This document shows, piece after piece, positions 36,993-46,200 of a DNA stretch of 64,000 nucleotides. Under the pieces are notes generated by a model. The model ran no database searches and was not told where the DNA came from. It saw only the letters and a list, made by a program, of their open reading frames with translations. Position numbers and translations under genes: made by a program. The DNA comes from CAWJMN01 sp963844055 (GTDB lineage Bacteria; Planctomycetota; Planctomycetia; Pirellulales; Pirellulaceae). How positions within the stretch are numbered: the stretch's first letter is position 1; each line of letters starts with the position of its first letter. Location: contig CAWJMN010000001.1 of NCBI GenBank assembly GCA_963844055.1, forward strand, positions 1,488,001 to 1,552,000, read 5' to 3'.

Positions 36993-37589
36993 ATGTCCAA
37001 AATGTTTTCGTGGGTTGATGGCCTGGGTAATTTCGTTCGCTCCGTTCCTCAGGGGCTGGTAGCGGTTGCGATGGGGGCACTGCTTTCGGCAGGGATCGCT
37101 TCGTCGGCCATGGCCGATGAACCTGCACAGTTTTCCAAGTCCGGCATTGATATCGGCATGGTCTGTAAAGACGTGGAAAAGTCGGTCGCTTTCTATACCA
37201 AGGCAATTGGCCTAACCGAGCGAAAGGGTTTTGAAGCCAATGGCGAATTCACCAAGAGCATCGGTTTGACTGCTGGCCACGGCATTAGCGTTCGCGTTTT
37301 GTCGGCCGGTGATGATCCCAAGGGAGCCATCTTGAAGCTGATGCAGATTCCAGAAGGCAAGCCTGCCGATGCCAAGAATGAATTTCTTCATTCGCAGCTC
37401 GGCTTTCGCTACCTTACGCTGGGCGTTCCTGATGTGACTGCCGCTGCCGCACGCATCAAGGCCGCTGGTTATACGACCGTTGCCAACACGCCGAAGGAAA
37501 TCCCCGCTGCACTGGGCAGTGGCGTTTTCATCATTGTGATCCGCGATCCTGACGGCAACTTTGTTGAACTGGTTGGCCCCAAGAAGTAA
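36993..37589 (+). CDS. Exported VOC (glyoxalase/dioxygenase superfamily) protein
   Basis: 198 residues from the ATG at 36993; an earlier ATG at 36912 would put 27 basic residues before the signal peptide (L-V-A-V-A-M-G-A-L-L-S-A-G-I-A-S-S-A-M-A). The VOC fold follows: D-I-G-M-V-C-K-D-V-E-K-S-V-A-F-Y-T-K-A-I-G-L, then a second beta-alpha-beta unit ending I-R-D-P-D-G-N-F-V-E-L-V-G. Metal-site residues of glyoxalase I are only partly present, so the reaction is unclear. An exported VOC protein is unusual, as most act in the cytoplasm. Confidence 0.8.
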   Translation: MSKMFSWVDGLGNFVRSVPQGLVAVAMGALLSAGIASSAMADEPAQFSKSGIDIGMVCKDVEKSVAFYTKAIGLTERKGFEANGEFTKSIGLTAGHGISVRVLSAGDDPKGAILKLMQIPEGKPADAKNEFLHSQLGFRYLTLGVPDVTAAAARIKAAGYTTVANTPKEIPAALGSGVFIIVIRDPDGNFVELVGPKK

Positions 37590-37612
37590 TCGACTCGCGC
37601 TTTGTAGAAATG

Positions 37613-37653
37613 GGTTCGCCAAGCGTGTTGATTGCGTTTGGCGAACCTTGTTT
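37613..37653 (+). terminator. Terminator of the VOC gene
   Basis: A 13-bp stem with one G-U pair (GGTTCGCCAAGCG against CGTTTGGCGAACC), nine-base loop, then a weak T-rich tail. Confidence 0.7.
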
Positions 37654-37684
37654 GAATTAGGCCCGGCTCTGCAGGAAGCACCAT

Positions 37685-39197
37685 ATGTCCCGGCTGGTTT
37701 CGTTTGCGGTACTGATTGGGATTCTGATCCTCTTCGTGGTTTTGTTTTACCGCGTGATGGGGATGTTTTTGCTGCCAGGCTTTATGGCGGCGTTGATGTT
37801 CGTCATGTTCCAGCCGGTCTTTCGCTGGAGTCTGCGCCGCACCGGCAATCGCCGTTATGTGGCCTCGGCCGTCACGACGACCATCGTTTTGCTTGCGGTG
37901 CTTGCCCCCGTAGGAATTGTTGCAACCATTGCCGGCGTCCAAGGGCTAGATCTCCTTGCCAAGCTTGAAGTGAAGGATGTCCGCGACAAGCTCGAAACCC
38001 TGCGCGATCAACTAGGGCTGGATATTCCGCGCGTCCGTGATTTGCGCCAGATTGAGGCCACACTTGACAACTGGCATGCCCAGCAAAGCCAAGGGGACAC
38101 CCCCAACTTTACCGAAGGGAGAGTTGATAACCTCTTGCGACGCGTGGATCGGATCGACGGTCATATTCGCAATGAAGGGATTGAAGCCCCGAATGCTTCC
38201 ACGCTGAAACTGCGTGAATCCTTAGAAACGCTTCGTAAAACAAAGGCCGAGTCGGTCGAACGCGATGATGCCATCGTCGAAGTCACCGTCGCCTATCGAA
38301 CTTTTAAACGAGACTTTCTCGGCGGGGCGTTTTGGGCCTGGCTGAAGGAGATGGTAAATCCCAGCGAAGATCAAATTGAGGAGCTTCGCAAAAAGTTTAT
38401 CACGTCGACCGGATCTCCGTTGATGACTTGGGGCAGCGACACCGTTGGCATCGTCGTTAAGTTGGTGCTGGGGTTGGTGATCACGCTGGCGGCACTCTTC
38501 TTCATGTTTGCCGAGGGAAATCGCATTCTCAATGCAGCCATACGCCTCTCTCCCCTCGAAGAAAAATACGTTTTAGAACTGGTGGCAGAGTTCGACCGCG
38601 TCTGTCGCGCTGTGGTGGCCGCAACGTTGCTGTCAGCGCTAGCTCAAGGAATACTGGCCGGCGTTGGGTTCTATTTTGCCGGGCTGGCGGAATCGATTGC
38701 TTTGCTGGTGATGCTCACCATGCTGCTGGCTTTGGTTCCGTTCTCCGGTGCTGCTGCGGTTTGGCTTCCCGTCGCACTGTATTTATACTTCGTTGAACAA
38801 AAGACGACTTCGGCAATCTTGCTGAGCAATCTATGGTGCGGCAGTCGTCTCGACCGTCGACAACTTTATTAAGCCAGTCGTTTTGCATGGCCAGTCGAAA
38901 CTTCATCCGCTGCTCGCCCTGTTAAGCGTGATCGGTGGTATTCAGGCCCTAGGGCCGATTGGAATTTTGGTCGGCCCGATGGTCGTGGTCTTCTTGCAGA
39001 CCCTGCTGAAGATCTTGCAACGTGAATTGCTTTCGATGGATGGTATGGCTAACGGCGGACTAAGGGGAGCGCTGGCCGCTGGTGCAAAAGCGGCCACAAC
39101 TCCCGAGGCGGATCATCCGACCACTGACGATGCCCCTTCTTCAGAGAAGCCCGCATCTTCTCCAGCTTCGCCGAAGTCCGGTTCTGCTGAGCAGTAA
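37685..39197 (+). pseudogene. AI-2E family transporter, +1 frame change near 38828
   Basis: Repaired length about 503 residues. Members of this family export autoinducer-2 or act as Na+/H+ antiporters; assignment by homology is loose. N-terminal pair of membrane helices, an inserted soluble region of about 170 residues (charged, L-R-D-Q-L-G-L-D-I, likely coiled), then five to six helices including L-A-E-S-I-A-L-L-V-M-L-T-M-L-L-A-L-V-P. The first frame ends at 38872 after C-G-S-R-L-D-R-R-Q-L-Y; the +1 frame from about 38829 gives the family's I-Y-G-A-A-V-V-S-T-V-D-N-F-I-K-P-V-V-L and continues to 39197 with an Ala/Pro/Ser tail. The shift lies at GCTGAGC (38821-38827). Conservation on both sides is good, so an indel error or recent mutation is likely. 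Confidence 0.85.
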
Positions 39198-39430
39198 AGC
39201 GGCAGCACCTTCGTCGCCAAAAGGGCACGCCGTGAAGCAAAATCGCAAAAAAGGGAAAAAATAGCCCAGTTGCTATCACTTCGCCCTTTACCCCTGCTCC
39301 CCAAAGCCGTTACATTTGCGACTGTCGATGCGGCCTATTTTCGTTGCCGTGACGCATCGAGTGGAGTTGGTTGTTTAGTGGCAATACGAGCGCATGATGC
39401 GCGGATAGGGTATCGAGGGAGTCTTCGGCC

Positions 39431-40900
39431 ATGAATGGAGTCTCGCTGCTGCTGATTCTTGCTTCGATTGGCATCACGCCCATTTGGCGCCAAGATGAAA
39501 GCCAACGAACGCTTGAGTATTGCCTGCAAATAGAGCCTTCTATGCGCGATCGCATGGCAGAGGGCTATCCTATTACAAGTGAACTGAAGGAGCCGGAAGC
39601 CGGCATCCATCGTTTTTGCTTGCGGATTAGCAGCACTCGTCTGGAAAACAATACAGTAACACCCGATCTGCCCGAGTTGGAAACGCAGCAGTTTTTGCAG
39701 CAGCGTCCAGGCAATCAGGAATATGGTCTAGTGCTACGCGGGCGCACTCGCGGTATTGAGCAGGCGGGAATCACGCACGGATGGGAGCCCAACGAAAAGG
39801 GCGAGATCATCTATAAAATCCAGCTCTCGCCAGAAGTTCTCAACACCCTGCAGCCCGAAGACGAACTTTACACGCCCATCCGCGCCGAGGCGGGTTCGAT
39901 TCACCGTTTTGAACTATCGGTCGGTAATAAGCAACTCGTTCGTCGTACCACCAATACGAACATTGCCACCAACACCGGCATCGTGCCTCCTAGTTACGCT
40001 GGCAGCGGTTCTGCCTATACGCCAGGCACGACGCGCTCAGCCTACGGCACATCGACTGGTCCGCTGGCGGAATATGGAAACAACTCGGGCGCCGTTTATG
40101 GCAGCAACAATCGGGGAAACAACTTCTCAATTCCGATGCTTCCTCCGCCACCCACGGAAAATCAGAATGGCCTGGTGGGATACAACATGGATAGTGATTC
40201 GCAGTACGATCAGTACGGCAACTATCTTGGTGGCTATGGTAATCGCAACTATTTGCAGCCGAATCCACGCTTGACCAGTGGCAATCGCAACTACACAAGC
40301 TTCAACAGCCAGCCATCTACCTACGGCAACAACTCCAATGGCAACTTGGCCAACACGGGTTCTGCTTATGGTACGACCGGTGGCTACGGCAACAATAACT
40401 TTCAAAACAACAATAACAACGTTCCAAACAATCGCTACCCAAGCCAAGGCAGCTATGTGAATCAGAATGTTCCTGATTCTTCAAGCATTGTGAACAAGCC
40501 AGCCAATACGGGTGTTTACGGCAGCAATACGCCTTTGAATGCTACGGGCAATAATGGGGGTAATTCGGGCTTCAACTCGGGTAACTCCAACTTCCGCCCA
40601 AACGGAAATGGCTATGCCGACAACGGCCTGCAAGATCAGCGTTTTGCGACAAACACGAATCCTGTCCGAGCAGGAATTGGGTCGGCCACGACGGGAAGTC
40701 AGCCGCTCAATCGAGCTGGCACCGGTCCCGAGGCGGCCACGGTTCCCTACATCAAGCAAGATTCGTGGCAGAACTTCCTGATGTTGATGGTCTGTGCCCT
40801 GTTTCTGTCGATTGGCGGAAATCTATATCTCGGTTGGACTGCTGCCGAGTTCTACAGTCGCTATCGCACGGCCATTGATCGGATGCGTGGCGGCCGCTAG
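39431..40900 (+). CDS. Asn/Gly-rich protein with C-terminal membrane anchor
   Basis: 489 residues, no named family. A weak N-terminal hydrophobic segment is followed by a folded domain (about 20-175: L-E-Y-C-L-Q-I-E-P, R-F-C-L-R-I-S-S-T, I-H-R-F-E-L-S-V-G), a 270-residue low-complexity region dominated by Asn, Gly, Ser, Tyr and Thr, and one transmembrane helix near the end (F-L-M-L-M-V-C-A-L-F-L-S-I-G-G-N-L-Y-L-G) with a short basic tail. The topology suggests a tail-anchored protein with a flexible external stalk. It precedes nagB by 87 nt and may be separate. Confidence 0.7.
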   Translation: MNGVSLLLILASIGITPIWRQDESQRTLEYCLQIEPSMRDRMAEGYPITSELKEPEAGIHRFCLRISSTRLENNTVTPDLPELETQQFLQQRPGNQEYGLVLRGRTRGIEQAGITHGWEPNEKGEIIYKIQLSPEVLNTLQPEDELYTPIRAEAGSIHRFELSVGNKQLVRRTTNTNIATNTGIVPPSYAGSGSAYTPGTTRSAYGTSTGPLAEYGNNSGAVYGSNNRGNNFSIPMLPPPPTENQNGLVGYNMDSDSQYDQYGNYLGGYGNRNYLQPNPRLTSGNRNYTSFNSQPSTYGNNSNGNLANTGSAYGTTGGYGNNNFQNNNNNVPNNRYPSQGSYVNQNVPDSSSIVNKPANTGVYGSNTPLNATGNNGGNSGFNSGNSNFRPNGNGYADNGLQDQRFATNTNPVRAGIGSATTGSQPLNRAGTGPEAATVPYIKQDSWQNFLMLMVCALFLSIGGNLYLGWTAAEFYSRYRTAIDRMRGGR

Positions 40901-40987
40901 TTGCTTGGGGAATACGCTCCCCACTCTTGAAAACATAGCCTGCAGAGGGGATGCTAAGAACTTCTTCAAAGAAGGGGTTTTTAGCTC

Positions 40988-41728
40988 ATGCAGATTGATA
41001 TTTTGTCTTCCAAAGACGCGATGGGACAATTGGCCGCTCAAACGGGGGCCGAGTCCATACGAAAAGCCATCGCGGCTCGTGGTCAAGCACGCATCATTGT
41101 GGCTACCGGTGCTTCGCAGTTCGAGATGCTCTCCCACTTGGTGAAAGCTCCCGACATCGATTGGTCGGTGGTTACTTTCTTTCACTTGGATGAGTACGTC
41201 GGCATGCCGATGACGCATCCCGCCTCGTTCCGAAAGTATCTCAAAGAACGCGTGGTGGACCAGCTTCCTGTGCCTCCCCGTGCGTTTCACTTTTTGAGTG
41301 GCGAAGGGGACTGTGTCCAAGAGTGCGAACGGCTTGGCCGGCTGATCTCTGGCGCGCCGATTGATGTCGCCTTTGTGGGTATCGGTGAGAACGGCCATCT
41401 GGCTTTCAATGATCCGCCAGCCGACTTCGATACGCAGCAGCCCTACATTGTGGTGCAGCTTGATGAAGCTTGCCGTCAACAACAATTCGGCGAGGGTTGG
41501 TTCCCTACGTTGGAGTCCGTTCCGACAAAGGCGATCTCGATGTCGATCCGTCAAATCCTCAAGGCGACCCACATTGTTTGCACGGTACCTGATGCTCGCA
41601 AGGCGAAGGCCGTTGCCGACAGTGTGCAGGGCCCCGTCTCGCCACTGGTTCCCGCATCGATCTTGCAGACCCATCCCCGCTTGAACCTCTTTTTGGATGA
41701 GCCGGCTGCGGCGCTTCTTAAAAAATAG
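40988..41728 (+). CDS. nagB: Glucosamine-6-phosphate deaminase
   Basis: 246 residues. Converts glucosamine 6-phosphate to fructose 6-phosphate and ammonia in amino-sugar catabolism. Active-site landmarks: catalytic Asp in F-F-H-L-D-E-Y-V-G (D68), the phosphate loop near A-T-G-A-S-Q, and V-G-I-G-E-N-G-H-L-A-F-N-D-P-P with the ring-opening His at 137. The family's late S-M-S-I-R-Q-I-L motif is present. The length is normal; the allosteric GlcNAc-6-P residues of the E. coli hexamer cannot be judged by eye. 6-phosphogluconolactonase is the related alternative, but G-E-N-G-H with F-N-D-P-P favours the deaminase. Confidence 0.9.
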   Translation: MQIDILSSKDAMGQLAAQTGAESIRKAIAARGQARIIVATGASQFEMLSHLVKAPDIDWSVVTFFHLDEYVGMPMTHPASFRKYLKERVVDQLPVPPRAFHFLSGEGDCVQECERLGRLISGAPIDVAFVGIGENGHLAFNDPPADFDTQQPYIVVQLDEACRQQQFGEGWFPTLESVPTKAISMSIRQILKATHIVCTVPDARKAKAVADSVQGPVSPLVPASILQTHPRLNLFLDEPAAALLKK

Positions 41729-41742
41729 TATTGCCAATCAGG

Positions 41743-41773
41743 TGTCAGGCTTGTGATTTACGCAAGCCTGACA
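41743..41773. repeat. Perfect 11-bp inverted repeat between nagB and the TIM-barrel gene
   Basis: TGTCAGGCTTG and CAAGCCTGACA flank a nine-base loop in an 88-nt gap. No T-run follows, so it may be an operator, an mRNA processing hairpin or a weak terminator. Confidence 0.6.
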
Positions 41774-41816
41774 GATCTGCCTCACCTCGTTCGACTACAA
41801 AAGAAATGGACTCGCC

Positions 41817-42830
41817 ATGACCGATAATCCCCGCGTCATCCTCTCTGGTTTTGGGGATGAAGCCGCCAATCAAAAGACGGCCGAGCAACAGTTTTCTGCG
41901 TTTGCAGCCATGGGCTTGCAGTTTTATTCGCTGCGTTTCATTGATGCTGGCAACGGCATTAAGAATGTGATGCAATTGACCAAGCCCGAGATTGCCAAGA
42001 TTCGCCACCTCGAAAGCGAGTACGGCATGAACGTGGCAACACTGGGCTCGCCTATCGGCAAAGTGAAACTGCTTGATGTAGAAGATGGCACCAAGAATCG
42101 CTACGTCCCGTTTAAGAAGTACCTCTCTGACGAAGTGAAGAAGGCTTGTGATTTGGCACACGCCTTTGAGACCAAGCTGATTCGCGGCTTTTCGTTCTAC
42201 CATCCGCGAGGCAAAGACCCTAAGGACTACGTCTCGCAAGCTGCCGAACAGCTGGGGCAAATCGCGGAGATGTGCCATCGCAGTGATCTAACGTTTGGTC
42301 TCGAAGTGGAAGCCAATCTCGTTGGTCAAAATGGCGAGTTGCTGGCAGAGCTTCACAAGCAAGTCGATCACCCTGCCATGGTATTGATCTTCGATGCCGC
42401 CAACATCAGTACCCAAGGCTACAGCCCGTGCGAAACGTACGACCAGTACGAGAAAATGAAGAAGGGGCTAGGATGGATGCACATCAAGGACTATCGTCAT
42501 CCTCACCGCTTGGTCCGGACGAATCATGTTGATGAAGAGGCGCTCAAGCACTTTGTTCCAGCCGATCGCGGGGACAGCGGCCACGAGCTAATCTTGCGTG
42601 ATTTCCGCGAGATGATTCCTCAGCTAGAACGCAAGCTAAAGAAGCGTGGCATTCCTGGTGTCTTTTTGGACCTAGAGCCTCACGTGCGGGGGGGCGGCCA
42701 GTTCGGTGGCTTCAGTGGCCCGGATGGAATGGGTGTTGCGCTACGTGGGTTGTGTCGTGTGCTCGACTACTTGCAGATCGACTACCACCTGCGTGATTTT
42801 GATGACGTCGTCACCAGTCGCGGCTTCTAG
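41817..42830 (+). CDS. Sugar phosphate isomerase/epimerase-like TIM-barrel protein
   Basis: 337 residues, cytoplasmic. Xylose-isomerase-like barrel (AP endonuclease 2 superfamily): S-G-F-G-D-E-A opening strand, L-Q-F-Y-S-L-R-F, L-I-R-G-F-S-F-Y, G-L-E-V-E-A-N metal-ligand strand, I-F-D-A-A-N, W-M-H-I-K-D-Y-R-H and V-F-L-D-L-E-P-H. The Glu/Asp/His set for a divalent metal appears complete. Such proteins act on sugar acids, inositols or keto-sugars; the exact substrate is not predictable. Same strand as nagB, but the hairpin between them may uncouple their expression. Confidence 0.85.
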   Translation: MTDNPRVILSGFGDEAANQKTAEQQFSAFAAMGLQFYSLRFIDAGNGIKNVMQLTKPEIAKIRHLESEYGMNVATLGSPIGKVKLLDVEDGTKNRYVPFKKYLSDEVKKACDLAHAFETKLIRGFSFYHPRGKDPKDYVSQAAEQLGQIAEMCHRSDLTFGLEVEANLVGQNGELLAELHKQVDHPAMVLIFDAANISTQGYSPCETYDQYEKMKKGLGWMHIKDYRHPHRLVRTNHVDEEALKHFVPADRGDSGHELILRDFREMIPQLERKLKKRGIPGVFLDLEPHVRGGGQFGGFSGPDGMGVALRGLCRVLDYLQIDYHLRDFDDVVTSRGF

Positions 42831-42890
42831 TCGTTGTCGATTGCCTTGCCGTAGAGTTTTACAAGGGTGATAGGTTTCCTATCACATGCC

Positions 42891-43127
42891 ATGCCCACAA
42901 GTACTGTTCCTGCGGGAGTTTGTCCGCATTGCAATTTGGAAAAGTTGCACTGTCGCCACAACTATTTTGACCGTGGCGATTTGCAGATCCGTTCGTTTGA
43001 ACATCGCTGCTCCAATTGTGGAAAGCGGCAGACGATCGCGTTTCGCAGTGATGATTCGGGGCCAAGCGGACTCGCACAAAATGGCCCCAACTGTCCCTGG
43101 TGTGGCCGACTGCCTGCCGAAGCGTAA
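42891..43127 (+). CDS. Small zinc-ribbon protein
   Basis: 78 residues from the ATG at 42891; an ATG at 42867 would add eight residues. Three C-x-x-C pairs (C-P-H-C at 11-14, C-S-N-C in the middle, C-P-W-C near the end) indicate one or two zinc ribbons. No catalytic domain. The regular cysteine spacing makes this a believable gene despite its size. It may bind nucleic acid or a protein partner. It is followed by a bidirectional terminator. Confidence 0.65.
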   Translation: MPTSTVPAGVCPHCNLEKLHCRHNYFDRGDLQIRSFEHRCSNCGKRQTIAFRSDDSGPSGLAQNGPNCPWCGRLPAEA

Positions 43128-43149
43128 CGAAAGCCTACGGCTGAAACAA

Positions 43150-43190
43150 AAAAGCGGGCGACCTTTTATGAGGCCGCCCGCTTTTGTTTT
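43150..43190. terminator. Bidirectional terminator between convergent genes
   Basis: A perfect 11-bp stem (AAAAGCGGGCG with CGCCCGCTTTT), A-rich on the left and T-rich on the right, serving both the zinc-ribbon gene and the leftward FHA gene. Confidence 0.85.
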
Positions 43191-43221
43191 AGGAATCAGG
43201 ATATAGCAGGAATGCAATCAG

Positions 43222-46200
43222 CTATTCTTGCTTGAGTTCTTCGCCTTCCGATTTGCTGTTGGCTTCTGCCTCGGCTTCTTGTGAGTTGGTTGCGGCAACA
43301 AGCTTTAGCTGCCGAAGCGCATCTCGTAGGAGTTTGCTTCCCAGGAGGAGCGAGCTAACCAGTGCGATTCCCGACGCAGCCCAAGCTTGCCAATAGCCTG
43401 TGTAAAGGGCGACTCCGCCGGCTACGACGCCTGTTACTGCAAGTCCAATCGCTGCGGTGTTTCCGTCGCGGCTGACGGTGCGACGACTCTTTTGAGCATG
43501 TTGCTCAATCGCAGAGCGTGCGGCCGTGTTAGCCAGTTCCCGCAGGGCTGAAAGCTGAGAAACCTGTTCCGGGGCTTGGCTGCGTGGGATGTATTCCGAA
43601 TGGTCTACAAAATCGACGGTGGATGCGGTGGTCCGGATCGATTGTGATTCATCCGGCGGTGCCTGCGAAGTGCGAGAGCTGGTGGTTGTCTTCTGAGGCT
43701 TGCTAGACAGGCGGCACTCGGTCGCACTTTCACCACGGACGCGGTTTAAGAGTCGTTCCATGTACGAGTCAATTGACTCATCAGTGTCACCCGTGCCATT
43801 GTCTGGCTCGCTTGCCGCAGGTGCGACACTTTCCGCCCGATCCTCGGCACGACGTCCATGGGAATAGCTTGGAGCAGGAGTCACCGAAGAAGAGTCATCC
43901 TCCTCGGCTTCTTGCGCGGATGGATTGTGCGGCAGGAACTTGCTGGTCGAGAGAATTCCTGATGGTTCCTCAGTCACTTCATCTTCTGCTGTTTCTTCCT
44001 GGCTATGGAAGGACTCTTGTGAGAACCGTTCGGTAACGAACCCTTCCCGAGGGGCAAAAGGTGCCGACAGACTTGGTTCAGACTTGCGTTCCGAATCGCT
44101 AGCTGCACTTGTCGAATCCGAAGTGGCGAGAGCATCGCTCCCCTTCCAAACTCCAGCCCGCATTAGGCGATTGAGAACGGAATCCACATCCTGGGCAGAC
44201 TCTTCTGGGGCGGCCGGCGTCTCGACTGCTGCGGCAACAGGGGGCTCGGCAATCTCTGGCGGTTCAGTTGCACCCGTGGATGAAGCAGAGTCGTCAATTG
44301 GCTGGGAAGCTTCGTCGGAAGCTGTACGCAGCATTCGCTCACGTTCAGCCTGCCAATCAAATGGGGCAAAGCTCATCCGAATATCTTCGGCCGAGGCTGC
44401 CATGCGTCCTTCATCTTTACCGTAGCCAGTCCCTTTAAAGGTCCGGATGACGGTCGAACGATCAGGAGTTTCTGTCGGTTGCTTGATGGATGTGGGGGCG
44501 GCTTCGGGCGTTACACACAAAGCTGCCTGTTCATCCTTGAGCTTTTCAATGGTGGAGTGTAGTTCGCAGCGTTCGGTGACAAGTTGTTGAACCTCCAGTT
44601 GGCAGTCCGCCAGCAATTGTCGCAGGTTTTCTACTTCCGTAGTCAGTAGCGAAAGCTGTTCAGGTTGTTCAGCCTGAATTGCCAATTGATCCTCGACAAG
44701 GTGCAGGGCATCCTTCAGGCGAGCAACCTCGTCTCGAAGTTCTAAGCGTTCGGTATCGAATGCTTGGTCTTCGCCTTGATGGCTGCACTCTGCCTGTTCT
44801 AGCTTTGCATCTTGTGCGGCCAACTTGTCGGTCAGTTCCTGGACCCGTTGTTCTGCGATAAGCAGTTGTTCGCAAAGCTTTTCTTGGTCTTGCGATAGCA
44901 GGGCAATCTCATCCTCTCGCTGAGAGAGTTGTTGGGCGATGATTGCATGCGTTTCAGCAGGAATGGCCTGAGCCAACTGTTCATCCTGGGCAATCAAGTT
45001 GGCTTTGAATTCACGAAGTTCCGCTTGGGCTCGTTCGGCTTCGCTTTGAATGAGCGACTGCGTGTGGGAAAGTTGCTCCTGTGCCATGGCCCAGCGACGG
45101 CTGGCTTCATCGAGTTCGGCTTCTTTCCGAGCAAGTTGTTGCTGCAGTTCGGCGATCTGCGTAAGTGCCGATTCCATCTGTTCGCGGAGGGCCTGGATTT
45201 CCGTCTCGTTCGTTTCCTCCACCTTACTGCGATCTTGGTACGACAGGTCGAAGGAGTGCTTGACCGCCAGTAGCTCTGCCTCTTTTGTCGCCAGTGCACC
45301 TTGTAGTTCAGCAACGGATTGCGAGAGGCTAGTAACTTGCTCGCTCAGCCCGTTACGTTCGGCGTGAAGTCGGCCCTCGACTTCGCTCCGCTCCTCCGTC
45401 TCCATTTCCAACAGGCGGTTGGCTTCCTCGATCGCGGTTTCTTTCTGTAGCAGTTGTTCGCGAAGTTCAGCAACCATCGCCGTCATGGTGGCAAGTTCTT
45501 CGCCGACGGCATCACGCTCGAGTCGTACCGTTGCCAGTAGCTGGATCTGTTCCTGTGCCTCCAGATTTTGCTGGTTCAGTACCTGAATCTCCGCGGCCTT
45601 TTGGTCGAGTTGATTCTGGAATTCAGCAACTTGTGCCGAAATGCTGGTGACCTGTTCCGTTAGTGCGTCACGCTCCACGCGAAGTTCATCTGCGGTGGCG
45701 CGATGTTGCTCGGCTAGGTCGTAATACTGACTACCTGCACGGAGCTCCGCATCCTTGTTTGTCAGCTGCTCTTGAATTGCCTGGAGTTTTGCAGTGAATC
45801 CAGTAATCTGCTCACGAAGAGCCTCACGCTCCGAAACCAAGTTCTCAACCGTATCCGTTTGCAACTGAAGTTGTTGCTTTACGGCTTCATGATCTTCAGA
45901 CAGGATGCGGGCTTCGCATTCGGCCTCTTTTTCGGACAAGTACGTGCGAACGGTTTGTAGTTCAGCGGCAAAAGTATCTAGGCGGGCTTGCGATTCGGTT
46001 TCCAAGCTGGCCAGTTGATCATTTAGGCGAACGCACTGTGCATTGGCTTCTTCAAGAGCTCTGTCACGAGCTTTCAATTCGCTTCGCAGATCATTCAGCT
46101 GAGTATCTGCGGCACTCAGTTTGGCGACAAGAGCGTCTCGCTCGGTCACCAAGGCAAGTTGTGCTTGTTCAACGGACGCCAGTTGAGCTTGTACCGATTC

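Noticed and set aside
29782..38828. Programmed ribosomal frameshifting at GCTNAGC
   Set aside because: The reading phase of the motif differs between the AI-2E case and the other two, and no slippery homopolymer or downstream pseudoknot is evident.
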